From assembly GCA_025360605.1 (NCBI GenBank), contig JANYBV010000022.1, forward strand, positions 1 to 64,000: a stretch of 64,000 nucleotides of DNA, given 5' to 3'. Positions 42,708 through 51,900 of this stretch are shown piece by piece. Under the pieces are notes generated by a model. It ran no database searches. It was not told the DNA's origin and saw nothing but the letters and a program-made list of their open reading frames with translations. This DNA comes from Alphaproteobacteria bacterium. GTDB taxonomy: Bacteria > Pseudomonadota > Alphaproteobacteria > Rickettsiales > SXRF01. The position numbers and the translations under genes were made by a program. How positions within the stretch are numbered: the first letter of the stretch is position 1; every line of letters begins with the position of its first letter.

Positions 42708-44291
42708 ATGACATCGTTAAAAGAACTTGCCGCTGGATCCAGCGCATGGCCGTTTCAGGAAGCCTTAAGCATTGCGGAGCGCTATAAAGACGCGCCTCCT
42801 GCGAAGGGCTATGTGTTATTTGAAACCGGTTATGGCCCGTCGGGTTTGCCGCATATCGGCACGTTTGGCGAAGTGGCGCGCACCACCATGGTGCGTCGCG
42901 CATTCGAGGTAATCAGCGACATTCCCACCAAGCTGATCTGCTTTTCCGACGATATGGACGGGTTGCGTAAAGTACCCGATAACCTGCCCAACAAGGACAT
43001 GATTGCCGCTAATATAGGTAAGCCGCTCACCGCTATTCCTGATCCGTTTGGTACGCATGAAAGCTTCGGCGCACACATGAACGCCAAGCTTCGCGAGTTT
43101 CTTGACCATTTCGGGTTTCAGTATGAATTCAAAAGCTCCACCAAAACCTACAAGTCAGGTGAATTCGATAAGACGTTGTTGACGTTGCTGGATCGCTACC
43201 AGCAGGTGATGGACGTGATGTTGCCAACGCTTGGCGAAGAACGTCAGCAGACCTACAGTCCGTTTCTGCCTGTAAGCCCGCGCTCGGGTAAAGTGTTGCT
43301 GGCGAAGGTGTTTGAAACAAACGTCAGCAAAGGCACCATTGTATACGAAGAAGAGGACGGTACGAAAGAAGAAGTGCCCGTCACAGGCGGTCATTGCAAA
43401 CTGCAATGGAAGCCTGACATGGGCATGCGCTGGGCAGCGCTCGGTGTGGATTATGAAATGTACGGCAAAGACCATTTAAGCTCTGCCGAGTTATATAGCG
43501 CCATTTGCAGCATTGCCGGTGGTAAGCCGCCGCAGCAGATGATGTATGAATTGTTTCTCGATGACAAAGGGCAGAAGATTTCCAAATCCAAAGGCAATGG
43601 CCTGACGATTGATGAATGGTTGCGTTACGCGCCGCCGGAATCGCTGAGCCTGTATATGTTCCAGTCGCCGCGCAAGGCAAAGCGTCTTTATTTTGATGTG
43701 ATTCCGCGCGCCGTGGATGATTATCAGACCTACATCGAAAAATTCCCGAAGGAAGAACCACTCGCACAGCTCAATAACCCTGTGTACCACATCCATTCCG
43801 GCAACCCGCCGAAACCCGAAGGCACCCCCGGATTTAACCTGTTGCTGAACCTTGCCGGTGTGGCGCAGGCGGAAGACCCGAAAGTGCTGTGGGGCTACAT
43901 CAGCAACTATATGCCGGATGTATCGGCCAAGACGCATCCGTTCCTCGACCAGCTGGTGAAAGGCGCGGTGAACTACTACCACGACTTCATCAAGCCGACG
44001 AAGAAATACCGTCTGCCGACCGACGTGGAAGAGAAGGGGTTACACGACCTTGCCATCTATCTCGAAAAAGTTCCGGAAAACGCCACTGCTGAAGAAATCC
44101 AGACGGAGATCTACGAGATTGGCAAAAAATACTTTGCCGAAAATCTGAAAGCATGGTTTTCGACGTTGTATGAAACGCTGCTCGGCCAGCCGCAGGGGCC
44201 GCGTATGGGGTCGTTTGTGAAGCTGTATGGCCGTACGGAATCCATTGCCCTGATCCGCCGCGTGATAGCTAAAGAAAATCTGGCAGCCTGA
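42708..44291 (+). CDS. lysS: Lysyl-tRNA synthetase, class I (archaeal type)
   Basis: 527-residue class I LysRS, the form used by Archaea and many alphaproteobacteria instead of the class II enzyme. Rossmann-fold signatures are present: GPSGLPHIGTFGE (HIGH box) and QKISKSKGNGL (KMSKS box). The alpha-helix-cage C-terminal region is complete, ending with YGRTESIALIRRV. ATG 42708 begins seven bases after the giant gene stops, so it may be read through from it. The HAD gene follows after nine bases. Confidence 0.96.
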   Translation: MTSLKELAAGSSAWPFQEALSIAERYKDAPPAKGYVLFETGYGPSGLPHIGTFGEVARTTMVRRAFEVISDIPTKLICFSDDMDGLRKVPDNLPNKDMIAANIGKPLTAIPDPFGTHESFGAHMNAKLREFLDHFGFQYEFKSSTKTYKSGEFDKTLLTLLDRYQQVMDVMLPTLGEERQQTYSPFLPVSPRSGKVLLAKVFETNVSKGTIVYEEEDGTKEEVPVTGGHCKLQWKPDMGMRWAALGVDYEMYGKDHLSSAELYSAICSIAGGKPPQQMMYELFLDDKGQKISKSKGNGLTIDEWLRYAPPESLSLYMFQSPRKAKRLYFDVIPRAVDDYQTYIEKFPKEEPLAQLNNPVYHIHSGNPPKPEGTPGFNLLLNLAGVAQAEDPKVLWGYISNYMPDVSAKTHPFLDQLVKGAVNYYHDFIKPTKKYRLPTDVEEKGLHDLAIYLEKVPENATAEEIQTEIYEIGKKYFAENLKAWFSTLYETLLGQPQGPRMGSFVKLYGRTESIALIRRVIAKENLAA

Positions 44292-44300
44292 TTACCGTCA

Positions 44301-45134
44301 ATGCAATCCATTACAGGGCTATCTTCGGTTATTGATCGCTATGACGCGCTTTTGCTCGATTTGTGGGGCGTGATCCATGACGGCACGCACCTGTATCCCG
44401 ATGTGCAGGAAACGCTGGTAGCGCTGCGCAGCGCAGGCAAGAAAATCATATTTATCTCCAATGCGCCGCGTCGTGCGGCTAAAGCTGCGGTGGTTCTCAA
44501 CCAACTGGGGGTAAAACGCGAATGGTATGACGACATCATCACATCGGGCGAGATGGGATACCGCTGGCTGGCTTCGGATACCGCGCAATGGGGAAAACGC
44601 TATTTCTACATTGGCCCTTCCAAGGACCTCGATATTCTGGATGGGCTGGACTATCAGCGGGTGGATGATATCCGCCAGTCTGATTTCCTTCTTAATGTTG
44701 GGTTTGGCAGCGATGAGCAGTCCTCCAATGACTGGCATGACTTGCTCGGTGATGCGAGCAAGCTGGCATTACCCATGCTGTGCCTGAATCCTGATTTTGA
44801 AGTGGTCAAAATCAGTGGCGAGATTTTTCCTTGTGCGGGTGTACTGGCACTGGATTACGAAAGATTTGGCGGCAAGGTGACCTATTTTGGCAAACCGTTC
44901 CCTGATATTTATGACCATTGCATGGAATGGTTGAAACCTGTTTCCAAAGCCCGCCTGCTTGCGGTGGGGGACGGTCTTGCTACGGATATTTCCGGTGCAG
45001 CGCGGTATGGCATCGACAGCGTGTTAGTGACGGGTGGTATTCTGAAGAACAAGGATAAAAACATTGAAGCGCTTTGCCAGAAGCAGGACGTCACCCCGAC
45101 CTATGTTATTCCATCCTTCCGCTGGCCTGCATAA
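44301..45134 (+). CDS. HAD-superfamily class IIA hydrolase (TIGR01459 type)
   Basis: 277-residue phosphatase-like protein. HAD motif I is DALLLDLWGVIHDG, motif II is FISNAPRR, and the C-terminal motifs are KPFPDIYDHC and LAVGDGLATDISGAARYGIDSVLV. The cap is of C2A type. The WGVIHDG variant is typical of the alphaproteobacterial TIGR01459 group, whose substrate is unknown. It is convergent with tlpA; the stops are four bases apart. Confidence 0.9.
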   Translation: MQSITGLSSVIDRYDALLLDLWGVIHDGTHLYPDVQETLVALRSAGKKIIFISNAPRRAAKAAVVLNQLGVKREWYDDIITSGEMGYRWLASDTAQWGKRYFYIGPSKDLDILDGLDYQRVDDIRQSDFLLNVGFGSDEQSSNDWHDLLGDASKLALPMLCLNPDFEVVKISGEIFPCAGVLALDYERFGGKVTYFGKPFPDIYDHCMEWLKPVSKARLLAVGDGLATDISGAARYGIDSVLVTGGILKNKDKNIEALCQKQDVTPTYVIPSFRWPA

Positions 45135-45138
45135 GACC

Positions 45139-45696
45139 CTATTGGTTTGCTTTCAGGTGCAGTTTCAGGAAGGCAGTTGCCGTTTCACCATCCCATTCCA
45201 CAGGGCCTTCGGCCACCGCGATTTTCTGGCCGTTTGAATCGACAAAATAGGTGGTGGGAAGGCCACGGGTCTTGGTTTCATTGAAGGCATTGTTGTTGAT
45301 ATCGAGGTAAGGAATCAGCGTCTGGATGCTGTTTTTTTTGAAAAACTCCTTCACTGCGCTCATTTTCTTTTCGCCGTCTTCCGAAATGCTGATAACCTTA
45401 AGGCCTTGATTCTCATATTTTTTCTGGAAGGCGTCGAGCTTTGGAAGTTCGGCTACGCACGGCACGCACCATGTTGCCCAGAAATGGACAAGGGTTAGTT
45501 TTCCGAGGTCTGCCCTCAGTTTATGGGACTTATTCTGGTCGTCATTATAGTTCAGGTCGCGAAAAGGGATAGCGTCTGTTACCTCGATAACGCCATTTTC
45601 CTCGGAAATGGCGGGTGTGGCGTACAAAGCAGTCATACATAAAATAATGATTCTACAGCTTGCCAAAACACCTGATAACCTTGTATTAGATGACAT
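45139..45696 (-). CDS. TlpA-family thiol:disulfide oxidoreductase
   Basis: 185-residue periplasmic thioredoxin-fold protein. A signal peptide or anchor (about 8-31, ending TPAISEE) is followed by a Trx domain with the active site WATWCVPCVAELP (Cys77 and Cys80) and the cis-Pro loop RGLPTTYFVD. TlpA-type reductants keep periplasmic thiols reduced, for example for cytochrome oxidase assembly or cytochrome c maturation. The gene is divergent from argH with 11 bases between starts; tlpA-argH-lysA is a conserved alphaproteobacterial arrangement. Confidence 0.9.
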   Translation of the reverse strand: MSSNTRLSGVLASCRIIILCMTALYATPAISEENGVIEVTDAIPFRDLNYNDDQNKSHKLRADLGKLTLVHFWATWCVPCVAELPKLDAFQKKYENQGLKVISISEDGEKKMSAVKEFFKKNSIQTLIPYLDINNNAFNETKTRGLPTTYFVDSNGQKIAVAEGPVEWDGETATAFLKLHLKANQ

Positions 45697-45707
45697 AAAG
45701 AATTCCT

Positions 45708-47150
45708 ATGGTACTTATGAAAAACGACACGAAAAAGCCCAAAACGTCTGCTACGCCCAAAAGCCCGTCCATCAATCAGATGTGGGGTGGCCAGTTTTCG
45801 AGTGCGCCTGCTGATTTGCTGGCCAAGATTAACGTATCTGTTGGTTTTGACAAGCAGCTTTACAGACAGGACATACGAGGCTCCATCGCGCATGCCAAAA
45901 TGCTTGCACGTCAGAAAATTATCACCGAGGCGGATGCCAAGGCGATTATTGATGGTTTAAAATCCATTCTTTCCGATATCGAATCGGGAGATTTTACTTT
46001 TCAGGATGCGCTCGAAGACGTGCATATGAATATCGAATCCGCGCTGAAAGAACGCATCGGCGAAGCGGCGGGACGTTTGCATACGGCGCGTTCACGCAAC
46101 GATCAGGTGGCCACGGATTTACGGCTGTATGTGCGCGATGCGCTGGATGCGTTTGACGGCGCGTTCATGGCGTTGCAGCGTGCGCTCATCAAACGTGCGG
46201 AAGAACATGTCGGCACATTGATGCCTGGATTTACCCATTTACAGGTGGCGCAACCTGTAACACTCGGTCATCACCTGATGGCGTATGTGGAGATGGCGGG
46301 GCGTGACCGCCACCGTATCCGCGATGCGCGCAAGCGCCTCAATGAATCCCCTCTTGGGGCGGCGGCACTGGCGGGAACCTCCTTTCCGCTCGACCGTGAA
46401 TTTACCGCTGATGAACTGGGTTTCGATGCGCCGATGAGCAATTCGCTGGATGCTGTCGCCTCGCGTGATTTTGCCTTGGAATTCCTGTCTTTTGCGGCAA
46501 TTGCGGCGGTGCATTTATCGCGCCTTGCCGAAGAAATGGTCAACTGGTCGAGCGTGCAGTTTGGGTTTATCCGCTTTTCCGACGCATGGTCGACGGGAAG
46601 CTCCATCATGCCGCAAAAACGCAATCCCGATGCGGCCGAGTTGGTGCGCGGAAAATCTGGCCGTATGTTTGGTAACCTCATGAGCTTACTGACCACCATG
46701 AAAGCGCTGCCGCTGGCCTATAACAAAGACATGCAAGAAGACAAGGAACCGGTGTTCGACAGTGTTGAAAACCTGATGGTGTGCGTACAGGCGATGACGG
46801 GCATGGTGCTGGATTTCTCAGTCAACAAAGATAAAATGGAAGAGTCCGCATCCGAGGCCTACGCCAATGCCACCGATCTTGCCGACTGGCTGGTGCGCGA
46901 GCTGAAATTACCTTTCCGCGATGCCCATCATGTGACCGCGAAGCTGGTGAAGCTTGCTACCGGTAAAGGTAAAAAGCTGGAAGAACTTTCGCTCAAGGAA
47001 ATGCAGGCGGTGGAAAGCAAAATACGCAAGGATGTGTTCTCTGTGCTTGCCACCATTGATTCGGTGAAAAGCCGTACCAGCTTTGGCGGTACTGCTCCTG
47101 CCAATGTGCGCTCGGCCATTGCCGAAGCTAAAAAACTCTATCTGAAGTAG
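45708..47150 (+). CDS. argH: Argininosuccinate lyase
   Basis: 480-residue enzyme splitting argininosuccinate into arginine and fumarate. A Lys/Pro-rich N-terminal extension of about 25 residues precedes the core, which starts at [21 protein letters not shown]. The catalytic loop is [18 protein letters not shown], and [19 protein letters not shown] and [18 protein letters not shown] are intact. The start is taken at 45708 but ATG 45717 is equally possible, as neither has a Shine-Dalgarno. A small lipoprotein gene follows after four bases. Confidence 0.97.
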   Translation: MVLMKNDTKKPKTSATPKSPSINQMWGGQFSSAPADLLAKINVSVGFDKQLYRQDIRGSIAHAKMLARQKIITEADAKAIIDGLKSILSDIESGDFTFQDALEDVHMNIESALKERIGEAAGRLHTARSRNDQVATDLRLYVRDALDAFDGAFMALQRALIKRAEEHVGTLMPGFTHLQVAQPVTLGHHLMAYVEMAGRDRHRIRDARKRLNESPLGAAALAGTSFPLDREFTADELGFDAPMSNSLDAVASRDFALEFLSFAAIAAVHLSRLAEEMVNWSSVQFGFIRFSDAWSTGSSIMPQKRNPDAAELVRGKSGRMFGNLMSLLTTMKALPLAYNKDMQEDKEPVFDSVENLMVCVQAMTGMVLDFSVNKDKMEESASEAYANATDLADWLVRELKLPFRDAHHVTAKLVKLATGKGKKLEELSLKEMQAVESKIRKDVFSVLATIDSVKSRTSFGGTAPANVRSAIAEAKKLYLK

Positions 47151-47154
47151 CCCT

Positions 47155-47397
47155 ATGATAATCGTTTTACGTTTTTTGATATTAGGTTTGGTGGTTCTGG
47201 GGCTTTCGGCCTGCGGCACGAAGGGCAAACTCAAATCGCCCTCGCAGATCGAAGTGATGGAAGCGAAGAAAAAAGCGCAGGCCGAAAAGAAAGCCCGCTC
47301 GGAAGAGGATATCGAGGATGTCACGCTTCCGCAGACGGATACTGATACGTTAAAAAAGCCGGCAGAAACGGCTGAAACACCCAAAGAGCCAAAATAA
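47155..47397 (+). CDS. Small LptM-like lipoprotein
   Basis: 80-residue lipoprotein. The signal has a lipobox GLSAC at about residues 17-21, followed by GTKGKLKSP, the C-G-x-K-G-x-L-x2-P pattern of the LptM (YifL) family, which assists the LptD lipopolysaccharide translocon. The rest is a charged Lys/Glu-rich tail. The position between argH and lysA is conserved in alphaproteobacteria. Its stop abuts the lysA start codon with no gap. The LptM assignment rests on the short motif only. Confidence 0.82.
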   Translation: MIIVLRFLILGLVVLGLSACGTKGKLKSPSQIEVMEAKKKAQAEKKARSEEDIEDVTLPQTDTDTLKKPAETAETPKEPK

Positions 47398-48657
47398 ATG
47401 GATCATTTTCACTATGTAAATGGCGTGTACCACGCCGAAGATGTGGCGCTTGACGCGCTGGCCGCGCAGGTGGGAACCCCGTTCTACTGCTATTCAACGG
47501 CCACGCTCACGCGCCATTACAAGGTATTCTCTGGCCATTTTTCGGATATGGACGCAAAGATATGTTTTGCCGTAAAAGCCAACAGCAACCTTGGCGTGCT
47601 GAATACGCTGAGCAAGTTGGGGTGTGGGGCCGATGTGGTGTCCGAAGGCGAAATCCGCCTTGCCATGGCGGCAGGAATAAAGCCATCCGACATTGTGTTT
47701 TCCGGTGTAGGAAAAACCGCTTCTGAAATGGCCTATGCCCTCGATCATAACATTTTCCAGTTCAATGTGGAATCTGAGCCTGAACTGGAATTGCTTAATG
47801 ATGTGGCGTTGTCGAAAAATACTAAGGCGCGGATTGCCGTACGCGTGAACCCCGATGTGGACCCGCGCACGCATGCGAAAATTTCCACCGGACAAAAAGA
47901 AAGCAAATTCGGTATTGCCATGCCGAACGCGCTGCCGGTGTACCGTTATGCGTCATCCTTGCGCGGTATTGATGTGCAGGGCGTGTCGGTGCATATCGGT
48001 TCGCAGTTGACTAACCTTGAGCCCTTCGCGCAGGCGTTTGCACGCGTGCGGGCATTTGTCGGCGAATTGCGTGCCGAAGGCTGTACCATCAAAACACTCG
48101 ATCTTGGCGGCGGTCTTGGTATTCCTTACGGGCAGGAAGAACCGCCGATGCCGGATGTGTACGCTGAAATTGCAAAGCGCGAAATGAAAGATCTCGGCTG
48201 TACTCTAATGTTTGAACCGGGCCGCGTGCTGGTGGGTAATGCCGGTATTCTGGTGTCACGCGTGGTGTATGTGAAAAAAAGCACTAATCGCCTTTTCGTT
48301 ATTGTGGATGCAGCGATGAACGACCTGATCCGCCCGACGCTGTACGGCGCATACCACGATATAGTGCCGGTGATTGCACCGTCAGGTAATGCTTCAACCG
48401 AGCTGGTGGACGTGGTGGGTCCGGTGTGCGAAACCGGTGATATTTTTGCCGAACAACGTTTATTGAAAGTGCCTGCGGCTGGCGACCTTATGGTGTTCCG
48501 CTCGGCGGGTGCGTATGGCGCGGTGATGTCGGGCACCTATAATGCAAGGCCTCTGATTGCCGAGGTGATGGTCAATGGCGGTAAGTCGGCGATTGTGCGC
48601 CCACGGCAAACCTACGAGGATCTGGTTGGCCGCGATGTTATTCCGCAGTGGGATTAG
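47398..48657 (+). CDS. lysA: Diaminopimelate decarboxylase
   Basis: 419-residue PLP enzyme converting meso-diaminopimelate to lysine. The PLP lysine is Lys60 in CFAVKANSN. GVSVHIGSQLTNL and the glycine loop DLGGGLGIPYG bind phosphate. The C-terminal active-site Cys344 lies in GPVCETGDIFA, and the end contains RSAGAYGAVMSGTYNARP. Its last 4 bases overlap the 3' end of the convergent hpt gene. Confidence 0.97.
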   Translation: MDHFHYVNGVYHAEDVALDALAAQVGTPFYCYSTATLTRHYKVFSGHFSDMDAKICFAVKANSNLGVLNTLSKLGCGADVVSEGEIRLAMAAGIKPSDIVFSGVGKTASEMAYALDHNIFQFNVESEPELELLNDVALSKNTKARIAVRVNPDVDPRTHAKISTGQKESKFGIAMPNALPVYRYASSLRGIDVQGVSVHIGSQLTNLEPFAQAFARVRAFVGELRAEGCTIKTLDLGGGLGIPYGQEEPPMPDVYAEIAKREMKDLGCTLMFEPGRVLVGNAGILVSRVVYVKKSTNRLFVIVDAAMNDLIRPTLYGAYHDIVPVIAPSGNASTELVDVVGPVCETGDIFAEQRLLKVPAAGDLMVFRSAGAYGAVMSGTYNARPLIAEVMVNGGKSAIVRPRQTYEDLVGRDVIPQWD

Positions 48658-49202
48658 TTGATCGTGATGACGCCGATATAGGGTAGCTCGCGGTAATAAT
48701 TCGCGTAGTCCAGCCCGTAGCCGATCACGAATTTATCGGGAATCACAAAGCCGACAAAATCTGCGGAAATATTATCGACTTTGCGTTTTCCAGGCTTTTC
48801 CAGCAATACGGCGATCTTCACCGAACGTGCCTTGCGCGCGATAATGATTTCCTTGGCATAGGTGAGGGTGCGTCCTGATTCTAAAATATCATCCACGATC
48901 AGTACATCGCGCCCCTCTACATCATCTTTCAGGTCACGTGCTACCTGAATGTCACCGCTTGATGTGGTGCCGCTGCCATAGCTGGCGAGAGTCATGAAAT
49001 CGACCTGCGGACGCATATTGCCGCCACCTGCGGTATGCAAGGCACGAATCAGATCGGCTGTGAATACGAAGCTGCCGCGCAGCAGCGATACGATCATTAG
49101 GTCGTTAGGTAGCTTTTGTATAATTTCTTCTGCCAGAGTGGTCACTCGCAGGGCAATTTCGTCAGCGGCAATGAGGCGTTCAATGTTGTCAGTGATGATC
49201 AT
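48654..49202 (-). CDS. hpt: Hypoxanthine phosphoribosyltransferase
   Basis: 182-residue purine salvage enzyme. The PRPP-binding loop is VLIVDDILESGRTLTYA. The N-terminal substrate loop contains LRGSFVFTADLIRAL, and VDFMTLASYGSGTTSSGD gives the flexible loop. The C-terminal purine-binding strand ADFVGFVIPDKFVIGYGLDYANYYRELPYIG is complete. Xanthine/guanine versus hypoxanthine specificity is not certain from sequence. It overlaps the upstream MJ0042 gene by 4 bases. Confidence 0.93.
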   Translation of the reverse strand: MIITDNIERLIAADEIALRVTTLAEEIIQKLPNDLMIVSLLRGSFVFTADLIRALHTAGGGNMRPQVDFMTLASYGSGTTSSGDIQVARDLKDDVEGRDVLIVDDILESGRTLTYAKEIIIARKARSVKIAVLLEKPGKRKVDNISADFVGFVIPDKFVIGYGLDYANYYRELPYIGVITIN

Positions 49203-49861
49203 GGTGCGGGTTTCCTTCGTAATGCCAGTTCAAGCGGGCTACCGATTTCGGCGACAAATTTATGCGCTTTGGTGAAATGTATATCAAGGTCACCGGTAGC
49301 AAAAGGTACGTCCTTGTGGGATTCGATGTCGGTGATGTCGCCCGAAAAATCCCAGAATTGTAATGAGTTTCCTTCCGCATCCACCAGTGTGATGCGAAGG
49401 GTAGGCACTTTCATGGACTTGGCCGAGGTATTGGCAATTTTGCCGTTAATCTGGAAGCTGACATGCTTATCCTTATCCGCCATACGCACAATCCCCACGT
49501 CAGCAAGTACAAGGCCGCGTGTGGAGGGAATACCGAGTGCCCACGGTGCGCTCACCAGCAATGTAATGCCCAACGTAATGAGCAGGAGGATAGCCAGCGA
49601 GAGTTTATGGATAAGAGGCAAGCCGCTCTTTGTAATCGCCGGAAGGTTGGAGCCTTTGGGGATGGGGCGTTGTTTCGGGCGGGCGTTGATCTCTTCAATC
49701 ATGGTATTGAGATCGGGCAGATCCTGCGCAGCCATTTCGGGCGTGGGATCCTGAAACCATGTATAGCTGCACTTTCCACAGCGCACACTGCGGCCTTTAG
49801 CCCCGATGGCCTGATCGGGTACAAGAAAGCGCGAGGAACATTTTGAACACTGAATTATCAC
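49199..49861 (-). CDS. MJ0042-type zinc-ribbon membrane protein (DUF3426-like)
   Basis: 220-residue protein. The N-terminal zinc ribbon has Cys5-x2-Cys8 and Cys28-x2-Cys31 (IIQCSKCSSRFLVP, SVRCGKCSYTWFQ). A Pro/Lys-rich linker leads to one transmembrane segment (LSLAILLLITLGITLLVSAPWALG) and a periplasmic domain with FQINGKIANTSAKSMKVPTLRITLVD, as in DUF3426. In alphaproteobacteria this gene is commonly divergent from ftsEX, as here with ftsE. Function unknown. Confidence 0.88.
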   Translation of the reverse strand: MIIQCSKCSSRFLVPDQAIGAKGRSVRCGKCSYTWFQDPTPEMAAQDLPDLNTMIEEINARPKQRPIPKGSNLPAITKSGLPLIHKLSLAILLLITLGITLLVSAPWALGIPSTRGLVLADVGIVRMADKDKHVSFQINGKIANTSAKSMKVPTLRITLVDAEGNSLQFWDFSGDITDIESHKDVPFATGDLDIHFTKAHKFVAEIGSPLELALRRKPAP

Positions 49862-49939
49862 AATTTAACATGATATGGTTGCAAGTTATCAATGTCTGTA
49901 GCATATCTGGTTTGAGATTACAAAAAACTAAAATTAAAA

Positions 49940-50593
49940 ATGTTATCATTAGAACATATAGCGATGGAGTACCTGCCCGGTCAGGAGATATTGAAAGATG
50001 TCTCCATGGAGCTGAAGCGCGGGTCATTCCATTTTATCACCGGCGCGAGCGGTACGGGCAAGAGTACGCTTTTGTCGCTTTTATCCCTGCAATACCGCGC
50101 TACCAAGGGGCGTATCCGCATGTTCGGGGAGGATATAACCCATCTCCCGCGTGAGGAAATGCCAAGGTTGCGCAGGCGTGTGGGCATTGTGCTTCAGGAT
50201 TACCGCCTGCTCGATCATCTTACCGTTGCTGAAAATGTTGCGCTGCCTCTGAAAGTGGCGGGTGAGTCGCAGCAGTTGATTGATGACAAGGTCAAGGAAT
50301 TACTGGAATGGGTGGGCTTGCCGGAATACCATAATGCAAGGCCCGCCACTCTCTCCGGTGGACAAAAACAACGGGCGGCGATTGCCCGTGCCGTTATCAC
50401 CAAACCGGATTTGCTTCTTGCCGATGAACCGACCGGTAATCTGGATTCAGAACTGGCACTGCGTTTTATGTATTTATTCGAGGCATTAAACCAGAGTGGC
50501 ACCACTGTGTTGCTTGCCACGCATGATGAACACCTGATTTCGTTATTCAGCTATCCGGTGTTGCGCCTGAAAGACGGCAAGCTCGGCAAATAA
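49940..50593 (+). CDS. ftsE: Cell division ATP-binding protein FtsE
   Basis: 217-residue ABC ATPase that with FtsX controls peptidoglycan hydrolases at the septum. Walker [10 protein letters not shown] with Lys41, Q-loop [21 protein letters not shown] (FtsE-type), signature LSGGQKQR, Walker [13 protein letters not shown], and H-loop ATHDEHLI. The start at ATG 49940 has no clear Shine-Dalgarno. The expected ftsX is not downstream: the next gene is on the other strand and begins (3' end) at the next base. Either ftsX is elsewhere or the membrane partner has been lost. Confidence 0.93.
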   Translation: MLSLEHIAMEYLPGQEILKDVSMELKRGSFHFITGASGTGKSTLLSLLSLQYRATKGRIRMFGEDITHLPREEMPRLRRRVGIVLQDYRLLDHLTVAENVALPLKVAGESQQLIDDKVKELLEWVGLPEYHNARPATLSGGQKQRAAIARAVITKPDLLLADEPTGNLDSELALRFMYLFEALNQSGTTVLLATHDEHLISLFSYPVLRLKDGKLGK

Positions 50594-50869
50594 TCAATGA
50601 ATCGTATAGCCGTAATTGTGGCTCAACAGGTCTTTGATGGCCTGTGACGGTTCTTTGCCGAATCCGCTGGCGATAATGGTACCGCATTGCGCCAGATTGA
50701 TGGTGTTGATGCCGTCATTGGTGTTGATTCTTTTGTGTAACAGTCTGATTTTCTGATGAGAACACATCAGGAAAAAATAGCAGTCGAGATTGTTCTTATC
50801 CTTGCAGCGAATGAAATGGATAGGTAGGCGGTGGCGTTTGGTGAATGATGAGGGGAGCATCGATACCAT
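50594..50869 (-). CDS. Unknown 91-residue protein
   Basis: No family recognised. Starting at ATG 50869, one base after the upstream stop (TGAAATG) and preceded by AGAGGG, gives 91 residues. Longer versions of the frame would run inside the upstream gene. Contains HFIRCKDKNNLDCYFFLMCSHQ, then a basic LLHKRI stretch and NLAQCGTIIASGFGKEPS; four Cys in all (C30, C38, C45, C70 approximately). No signal peptide. Tight coupling suggests that it works with the receiver-like protein upstream. Confidence 0.65.
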   Translation of the reverse strand: MVSMLPSSFTKRHRLPIHFIRCKDKNNLDCYFFLMCSHQKIRLLHKRINTNDGINTINLAQCGTIIASGFGKEPSQAIKDLLSHNYGYTIH

Positions 50870-50870
50870 T

Positions 50871-51719
50871 TCAATCCCTCTTGGTTTCCTGAGTTTTTTC
50901 AGGCTCTGATTGGATGTCAATGCCATGTTTAGTAACTTCTGCATCAGGCTTTTTTCCCGCCTGTTCAGCAAGGTGCTCCAAACGTTTGGGCCCCATTTCC
51001 CTGATGAATGTAAATCCCGCTGAATTGCCCGCACCTTTACGAAGAGCGATGGTTTGTTTATCATCAAAGCGGTGGCTGGATGTGGCTGTTGGGTCTTCAT
51101 CAAACAACCTTGGGTTGTCCTGCTCCAGAAGTTTGCCGGCAATAGCCTGTTCTATGGAGTATATTTTGGCGTTGCTTGAGGTGGCCGTATTCCACACTAC
51201 CGGCATATCGGCAAAGCGGTCGGCGATATAGTCCTTAAGCTCACCACGCTCCTGCTTTTCAAGAAGTTCTTTCACTATCGGATTGTCGCCAAGCTCGGTT
51301 TTTGATTTGTCTGACTCAAGGCTTAACTGGCCGCCTTTAATAAGGCGCAGCAGCATAATACCGGCCGCACCTTCTTTCATCTTGTGTAGCTGTTCTTCGG
51401 AATGTGTACCTGCGCTGAAATTGTCGATACGCGTAGTGCTTTTTTCTTCACAATCAGGTGCCAGCTGGAAATTATTATCCGTGATAAGGCCCGCCACTTT
51501 AAGCTGGGGATGAAACAGGAAGTCCAGCGCACCCGCTTTGTATTCTCCTTGCGATTCACCGCCTGCAATCGAGTCGACGACAACTGTTTGCGTACCCGGA
51601 AAATTTTTTACATTCGACATTTCCCATAATACCTTACTGACAAGGCTATCATCGACGATAACGACCACCGGCTTGTCGGGATCCAGACCAAAAAGTGGTG
51701 GGTTTTTTGTATCGTGCAT
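50871..51719 (-). CDS. Unknown protein with receiver-like N-terminal region
   Basis: 282 residues, no confident family. The first part looks like a response-regulator receiver: a strand ending in paired Asp23-Asp24 (VVVIVDDS), a second strand TVVVDS, a third strand ending in Asp81 (VAGLITDNN) at the phosphoacceptor place, and a later strand MPVVWNTATSS with the Thr/Ser switch position. An unusually long insertion of about 75 residues separates the last two. The C-terminal region (about 195-282) is charged and ends in a Glu/Lys-rich tail. It is followed with one-base spacing by the 91-residue gene. The receiver assignment is inference. Confidence 0.6.
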   Translation of the reverse strand: MHDTKNPPLFGLDPDKPVVVIVDDSLVSKVLWEMSNVKNFPGTQTVVVDSIAGGESQGEYKAGALDFLFHPQLKVAGLITDNNFQLAPDCEEKSTTRIDNFSAGTHSEEQLHKMKEGAAGIMLLRLIKGGQLSLESDKSKTELGDNPIVKELLEKQERGELKDYIADRFADMPVVWNTATSSNAKIYSIEQAIAGKLLEQDNPRLFDEDPTATSSHRFDDKQTIALRKGAGNSAGFTFIREMGPKRLEHLAEQAGKKPDAEVTKHGIDIQSEPEKTQETKRD

Positions 51720-51900
51720 GGTGGCTAATATTCTATTAATTTATTGTTTTTTATAAATAATATTATTTATTTACCCCATCATGATAGCAGAAAATCATCA
51801 TTATAGTGTTAAGAAATAGTTACAAATTCTGGTAATCATTTGATAACGCCTTTGTGCGATAATTCACTGAAATAGAATAAATAAAAACGAATTATCGCAG

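Noticed and set aside
50870-51142. Longer version (182 residues) of the 91-residue protein
   Set aside because: The extra part lies entirely inside the upstream gene in another frame; ATG 50869 has its own ribosome site and stop-start coupling.
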